Shown: piece after piece, positions 58,946-64,000 of the stretch
Position numbering within the stretch: position 1 is the first letter of the stretch
Layout: every line of letters begins with the position of its first letter
NCBI GenBank assembly: GCA_013397845.1
Contig: VZTG01008555.1
Coordinates: 532,584 to 596,583 of the forward strand
Length of the DNA stretch: 64,000 nucleotides
Reading direction: 5' to 3'
DNA from: Melanocharis versteri
Lineage: Eukaryota > Chordata > Aves > Passeriformes > Melanocharitidae
Translations under genes and position numbers: made by a program
Notes under the pieces: generated by a model
Databases searched by the model: none
The model's input: the letters and a program-made list of their open reading frames with translations, nothing else
Told to the model about the DNA's origin: nothing

Positions 58946-60677
58946 TCCATCAAATCCCTTGCAGTGGAGGACAATCACCCAGGAACTGTGGGAAGCAGCT
59001 CATCCCAAAATCCCCCTGGGTGTCCCTGCCCCTTCTAGGGTTGGTTTGTTTATTAACGTGGCAGAGCCTTTGCTGTTCATCCCTGTTCCTAGGCTGTCCC
59101 CTCCCAGCCAAGACTCCTGGAATCCAGAGAGGAGCAGCTTTGAGCTGCTCTCATCATTTTTTACAGGCTTAATGAATACACACTGTAGTAAATATTTTCA
59201 CACTTCAATTTGGAATTTCACAGGCAGTTTTCATTCAAATTTGGAACAACTTGGCAAGGCTTGCGGTTAGGAAAAACCTTTTTTTCTTTCCTGTGGCACA
59301 GAGTCCTTTTTATTTAAAATGTCTTCACAAAACCTTGTGAAACATCTTTAGATGGAGCTGAGAGGATCATGACCAACTGGTTTTTTGTTCTGTTTTGTCT
59401 GCAGCAGGGAAATGGGAGGGATAAAAGACCTTTGGAATCTTGTTCTGAGTAGGAATTGCACTGACAAAGGGCTGTTGGGCCTGGGGGCTTTGCTGTGTCT
59501 GAATTCTGGGGAACTGAGCTCTCAGCTCCAGCTCCTGAGCTGAAGATTTATCTACAAGGATATTTTTTGCTCATAATTAAGGAAAAGCTGAGCTGCTGGA
59601 GGTGTCTCATTAGAAGATAAGAATGAGAAGGTGGCCTAACCCAAATAAATTGATACTCTGCTCATTCCCAGTCCTCTGCTGGAGAATGCAGGTGTGGAAC
59701 AGCCCGTGGTTATGATTATATACGATGGAATCAAGGCTTTAATTCATTCAGCCAATTTTCTGCTACTGGAAACTTCTTGGGAATCTGCTGGTGGTGTTTA
59801 GAGGGAAAACTAGGAGGAATCTGGATCTTATTAGGATGATGAGGAAGCCTGTGCATTATCCTCAGGGCTGTTGTTATTTGCAGTGATCTGGGGCCTTGCC
59901 CCACAATTTCCTCTGCTCAAAGCCAGAAAATGCTGGAGTATTGGATTGTTGTGGTGCTCTGGGAATTGCTCTGTGTGACTGGCTCTGCCCTGCTGACTGA
60001 GGGGCTGCAGGGCCCAGGCACTGCTGAGTGGAGGAAAAGTTTATTCTTCATCTACTCACCAGACCAGCAAAACTCTGTGTGAGGCTGAATGATCCTTATC
60101 TGAACATCCTGTGCATCCTTGAGCAGCCAAACTGAGCAGGGCTCTAAATCTGTGTCTGTGTTTTAAACATTTATACCTGGGGATATTTCTCCCTCCTCGG
60201 GACTTTTGGAGCACATTTGGGGACAGCTTTGGCCCTTCAGACACCTGAAGCCTTTGCAGAGTAAGAAAACCACACCCAGAGAGTGCTGAATTTATTCTGA
60301 GTGCAGCTTGGCTCACTCAGGGCTTCTCTCAGGCACTGAATGATTTGTGCTTGATAAGAATTCCAAGCTCCACAGCAGAGCCTGGCTTTCAAGGTGCTCC
60401 CTGCAACTGCACAACCCAACCCCAAGAGCTCCTGTGCTCTCCTTGTGCCCCTTCCCAGAAAATGCAAGCCTTGTGTGCTCAGGGAAACCTGCAGATGGGT
60501 GACAGAGGCACTGGAGGTGCTGGTGGCAATCAGAATATTTGGAGTTTTGCTGGATGAACTGGCTGCCCCTCTGGGATCCCAGCTTGAGTCCCATTTTGTG
60601 AAACTGTTGGAATGTCTTGGTCCCATGAGCTCTGTGGCTTTTAGATTGGTGGTAAAATGTGTAAAATGCATCTTGAG

Positions 60678-60810
60678 GGAATCACAGAATGGTTTGGGTT
60701 GGAAGGGACCTCAAAGATCATCTCGTTCCAGCCTCCCTGCTGTGGGCAGGGAGAGCTTCCACCAGAGCAGGGCGCTCCAAGCCCCGTCTAACCCGGCCTT
60801 AAACCCTCCT
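60678..60810 (-). mobile_element. CR1 LINE 3' fragment
   Basis: gaatcacagaatggtttggg, ttggaagggacctcaaagat, ctgctgtgggcagggagagc and gctccaagccccgtctaacc in antisense order. Confidence 0.9.
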
Positions 60811-61929
60811 TATCTTCCAGATAAGTGCCCCGTGGGGCTCAGAGAGGGGCTGGGCAGGTGTTTGCTGTGACAAAAGTTCCTCTTGGGAGCCCCAACCAGA
60901 GGCCTGACCTTCCTCACCCTGAACGTGCCTCACCTGCCCCCACCAGGAACAGCCCGGACCGAGTTTCCATCCATAATTCAAGCCCACAGCTGCTTAAAAA
61001 TAAAAGAAAGGGAGGAGAGGCTACGAAATCAAAATAAAAACATTCAAAAAGAGGTAGAGTCCCTTGGCCAGCCTGTTATTTTTGACAGTGGCAGAGCTTT
61101 CCCAGTGCCAGGCAGGCTCATGAATAAAGCAGCTGAGTGAGTTCACGCTAGCTGGGGAAAGAATGAATTTTTTATCAAGAAACCCTGTTAGCATATTTAT
61201 ATATTGATATATTGGTGCCATAAGCCTTTGGATCAAGGCATAAAACAGCAGTGGTTTTGCTTTTTCAGCCTCCCCAGCTCTGGAGAAGGGGATAAACAAA
61301 GGGAAGGATTTGCTTCTATTTAAGCTTGGCTGAATTAACATTATTATTGCTTGCAACAAATACAGTTAAAACGTGTTCCTACATCTACTGCTATTGTGCA
61401 AAATTAAAATGCTGCCAGCTTTGAGGATTTTACCCGGAGTCGTCTGGTATTTAGGTTGATTTTATGCATTTGGATGCTTTCAGAGGAAAGCCCAGCTCTG
61501 GATTGGTGCATTTGAGGGAATTACAGCTCCCTTCACTCCTCTTTGGGACTTTCTGACTCCTGTCTGGGGAAATAAAAGGTGGAAAATGAGAATCCTAAAG
61601 GGGGAGGTGATCTGGGTGTGTGTGGAGGTGAAAAGGAGGAGCGGAATAGCTCAAAGATCTCAAAGAGAGAGCATCTCCTCAGGAACATGGATTTGAGTGT
61701 AAATGTGCCAGGGGTCTGCAGTTCTCTTCCCAGGAGTTCAGGCTTTGTCAGGGCTCTGAGGAGAGGGGAGGGCAGAGGCCATCGGGGGCTCTCTGAGGGC
61801 TTTTCCTACCACAGCTGAGCCCATCCCAAAGGGCTCCCAGGAAACCCTTCCTCTGCCACAGGATCCTTCCTGCTGTCCAAAACCCCCACCGAGGCACGGC
61901 TTTGATGTGCTCCAGGAGGAGATCAGGGC

Positions 61930-62154
61930 ACAGAATCCCACAATTAGGTTGGAAAAGCCCTTTGGACTTGACGGTCTCAATCTGTGACCTAAAACCACCT
62001 TGTCAACGAAACCATGGCGCTGAGTGTCACATCCAGCCTGTTCTTAAACCCCTCCAGGGACGGTGACTTCTCCACCTCCCAGGGCCCCTTCCAGTGCTCA
62101 GTTCCTCTCTCAGTGAAGAGTTCTTTCCTAATGTCCAGCCTAAACTCCCCCTGG
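61930..62154 (-). mobile_element. CR1 LINE fragment interrupted by an LTR
   Basis: cagaatcccacaattaggtt, ggaaaagccctttggacttg, cctgttcttaaacccctcca, gggacggtgacttctccacc and agttctttcctaatgtccag read as an older CR1 subfamily on the minus strand. It stops at the TG of the LTR at 62155; tgcagctcaaattgtc after 62524 may be its continuation. Confidence 0.8.
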
Positions 62155-62517
62155 TGTCGCAATAATGGACACGGCCCAGGGAGGAAAGAGAGATCCGAAC
62201 TCAGGAGTAACTAGATAGAAATGCCTTTATTTATTTATATACAGAAGGGTTTTATACCCTAGGTCGTAGAAAGTAATTGGATCTTCGTGAACCACCCCTC
62301 AGGGTTATTGGCTAGATCCTAAAAACACACATTTCCTAAACAATCCTTCAGACCGACAATAACAAAGTGCAAAAACACCTCACAGGTGCAAGATAGAAGG
62401 ATTATTTACAAAAGCTCTCTAGCTGTTTTGCAGCTCGCTCCGTGAGAAAGTGAGAATGCTCACGGACACAGGCAGACACTGAAAAATCTCTCTGCCACCA
62501 AGCTTTCAGCATCCACA
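62155..62517 (-). mobile_element. solo LTR inserted in a CR1, minus orientation
   Basis: This 363-bp segment begins tgtcgcaataatgg and ends ..gcatccaca. Read on the minus strand it starts TG and ends CA, as LTRs do, and has TATAAATAAATAAA-type signals (RC of 62228-62241). Flanking bases cccctgg (before) and cccctga (62518-62524) look like an imperfect target-site duplication. The CR1 fragment upstream (61930-62154) breaks off exactly here. No internal viral genes are present, so it is a solo LTR if the reading is right. Confidence 0.6.
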
Positions 62518-64000
62518 CCCCTGATGCAGCTCAAATTGTCATCTGGACCTTGCATGAAGTACAGAGCTTCCTGCAATCCTGTCCACCCCACGCCCAGCCG
62601 TGGAGACCTCCAGCTGAGGGCTTTTCCTCACAGAAGGCACAAGCAGGTAAAATCCTGAGAAGTGGTGTTGGAGCTTGGCTCCCAGTTCCCTGCAGCTTGC
62701 TGGGGGCTCTTCCCCTTTGATTCCCTCCCTGTCCATCCAGTGGCACCTGCTCTGACCCATCTGATCCCACCGATGCCCAAGGTGGCACCTGGGCCCCAAT
62801 CCAACCCCACCTCGCTGTACTCAGGGCACGATTTGGACCAACCACTCATTTCATTCGGCCCATTTCAATTTTATCCTTCCCACAGAGCAGCCCAGGCTCT
62901 GCCACGTCCCTGCCGTGGGTGGCACAGCCCCGGAGCATCCCTGGGGACATTCCTGTGCCAGCTGAATTCGGCTCTGCGGGTCAGCGGGCCCGGCAGAGCC
63001 GAGCACCAGATGCTCCCTGAAATGGGCTGGAACATCTGAGAGTCAGAAACCAGAGAAACTGGGCTGGATTGATCCGAGGTTGCATCAAAACTGGGATGGG
63101 GAGGGACAGGAAAGGCTCTCTGCAGATCCAGGTGCTCTGTGTGGAGCAGCACGTGGGGTCAGCACCTGAGAAATGGGATTTCTCTCGCTGCTCTGCTGGG
63201 GAATGTGGGAGCAGCTCAACTTTCTCCTGTTTGTGACCCAATTTCAGCCCCTGTGAGGCTGGGGGTTGCAGCAGAGACCTCCTCAGTGCAGGGCTTGCTG
63301 GTGTTTCTGGGTCAGAAAGGCTACAGAAGGTTGAAAAGATGAAAGCCTTTAAAAAAAAAAAGCTTGTTTTTCCTGTTTTCATCGTAAGTCAGGTTCCGTG
63401 TGCTCTTGTACATGCTGGTAATATTTTCGATTTTATTCTTGGTAATTTCTGTGTTCATTTAAATGTAAGAATAGGAGCAGATAGAAATAAATCACCCGTA
63501 AATAGGTTTGCTAATTATCAGAAATGGTGAGGAGAGAGTTGTGAAAAATCAGATGGAGGGTAAAGAGAGTTCATCTCTCCAAGACAGCCGAGAGTTCTCC
63601 TCAATGCAAAAGCAATTAACCAGGGGAATATTACCCTTTAATTGCCCTGAATAAGTCAGGCTGGGCCATTGATTAGCTTCAATGAGTAAATCTAGGTGTT
63701 CTGTATTTTGTATTTTGATTAAAAACATGGTAAAAGCAAGTGGTCTGTGGTGTTTGGCTGCATCTGTCAAATTAAACCCCTTGATTGACCCCCACTCAGG
63801 AAACATTTACGTGGCAGCCCCTTAATTGTTTTTCTTTCACATTAAAGGTTATTTTATGTGAAGGGAAGCTCCTTTCCCTCCCCGAGCAGCTCCTGCTCCC
63901 TTGGCTCAGGAGTCAGCAGTGGGATCTGAGGATGAGCTGGTGAGCCCCGAGGCTCGCTGGGGCTGGGGAGCAGGCACAGACCCCGGGGAGCCGTGAGGGG

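Larger units (their letters stand above)
48036..64000 (+). other. CACNA1B: CACNA1B intron 6 (5' part, continues beyond window)
   Basis: The next Cav2 exon should encode NTWNWLYFIPL and the S6 helix FFMLNLVLGVLSG. I could not find it up to the end of the window, so this intron is at least 16 kb. It holds CR1 fragments in both orientations, short tandem repeats and one nested solo LTR, all listed separately. Long stretches such as 51200-52500, 52900-54350, 56500-57780 and 62530-64000 look like unique non-coding DNA. Confidence 0.8.

Overview
This window is genomic DNA of a bird, most likely a songbird or close neoavian relative. The evidence is about 25 fragments of CR1 LINEs in both orientations, several avian-type endogenous retroviral LTR remnants, fairly high GC content, and a vertebrate gene with GT-AG introns. 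There are no prokaryotic features and no tRNA, rRNA or CRISPR locus that I could see. The species is an inference from repeat content.

The only gene I can support is a voltage-gated calcium channel alpha-1 subunit of the Cav2 family on the + strand. Three consecutive coding exons are present: 39929-40020 (domain I voltage sensor S4), 42331-42483 (S4-S5 linker and S5) and 47848-48035 (extracellular turret, pore loop and selectivity filter of domain I). Splice phases join exactly (Ser codon a|gc, then Gly codon g|gt). The turret sequence (VGDFPCG, CREYW, GPN.GITNFDN) fits CACNA1B (Cav2.2, N-type) better than CACNA1A or CACNA1E. By family gene structure these correspond to exons 4, 5 and 6. I could not find exons 1-3 or exon 7. 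So 1-39928 is probably intron 3, possibly with upstream DNA, and 48036-64000 is the start of a long intron 6.

Layout: 1-35873 is non-coding DNA with CR1 copies, an inverted LTR-derived repeat (12717-13520) and many minisatellites. The main ones are 33 bp x 18 inside a CR1 at 7 kb, 16 bp at 17 kb, 43 bp at 23 kb, a gtgtccca-type array at 30 kb and 44 bp x 16 at 31 kb. An assembly gap (35874-36200) is followed by a near-exact duplication (36201-36588 versus 37322-37707) that ends at a single N. A 183-bp higher-order repeat lies at 38.7-39.3 kb. The three exons follow, with a 2.3-kb intron and a 5.4-kb intron. The second intron ends in a 26-bp x 17 minisatellite that runs into the exon 6 splice acceptor. 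From 48 kb to the end the DNA is intronic, with CR1 fragments and a solo LTR nested in a CR1 near 62 kb.

I saw no novel multi-gene system. The most interesting local observation is the minisatellite abutting the exon 6 acceptor. Each unit carries acceptor-like (C/T)-rich-CAG|G motifs, and the exon 6 reading frame stays open back through much of the array, so length variation could affect splicing into the pore-loop exon. Repeat boundaries were read by eye and are approximate to a few bases unless stated.
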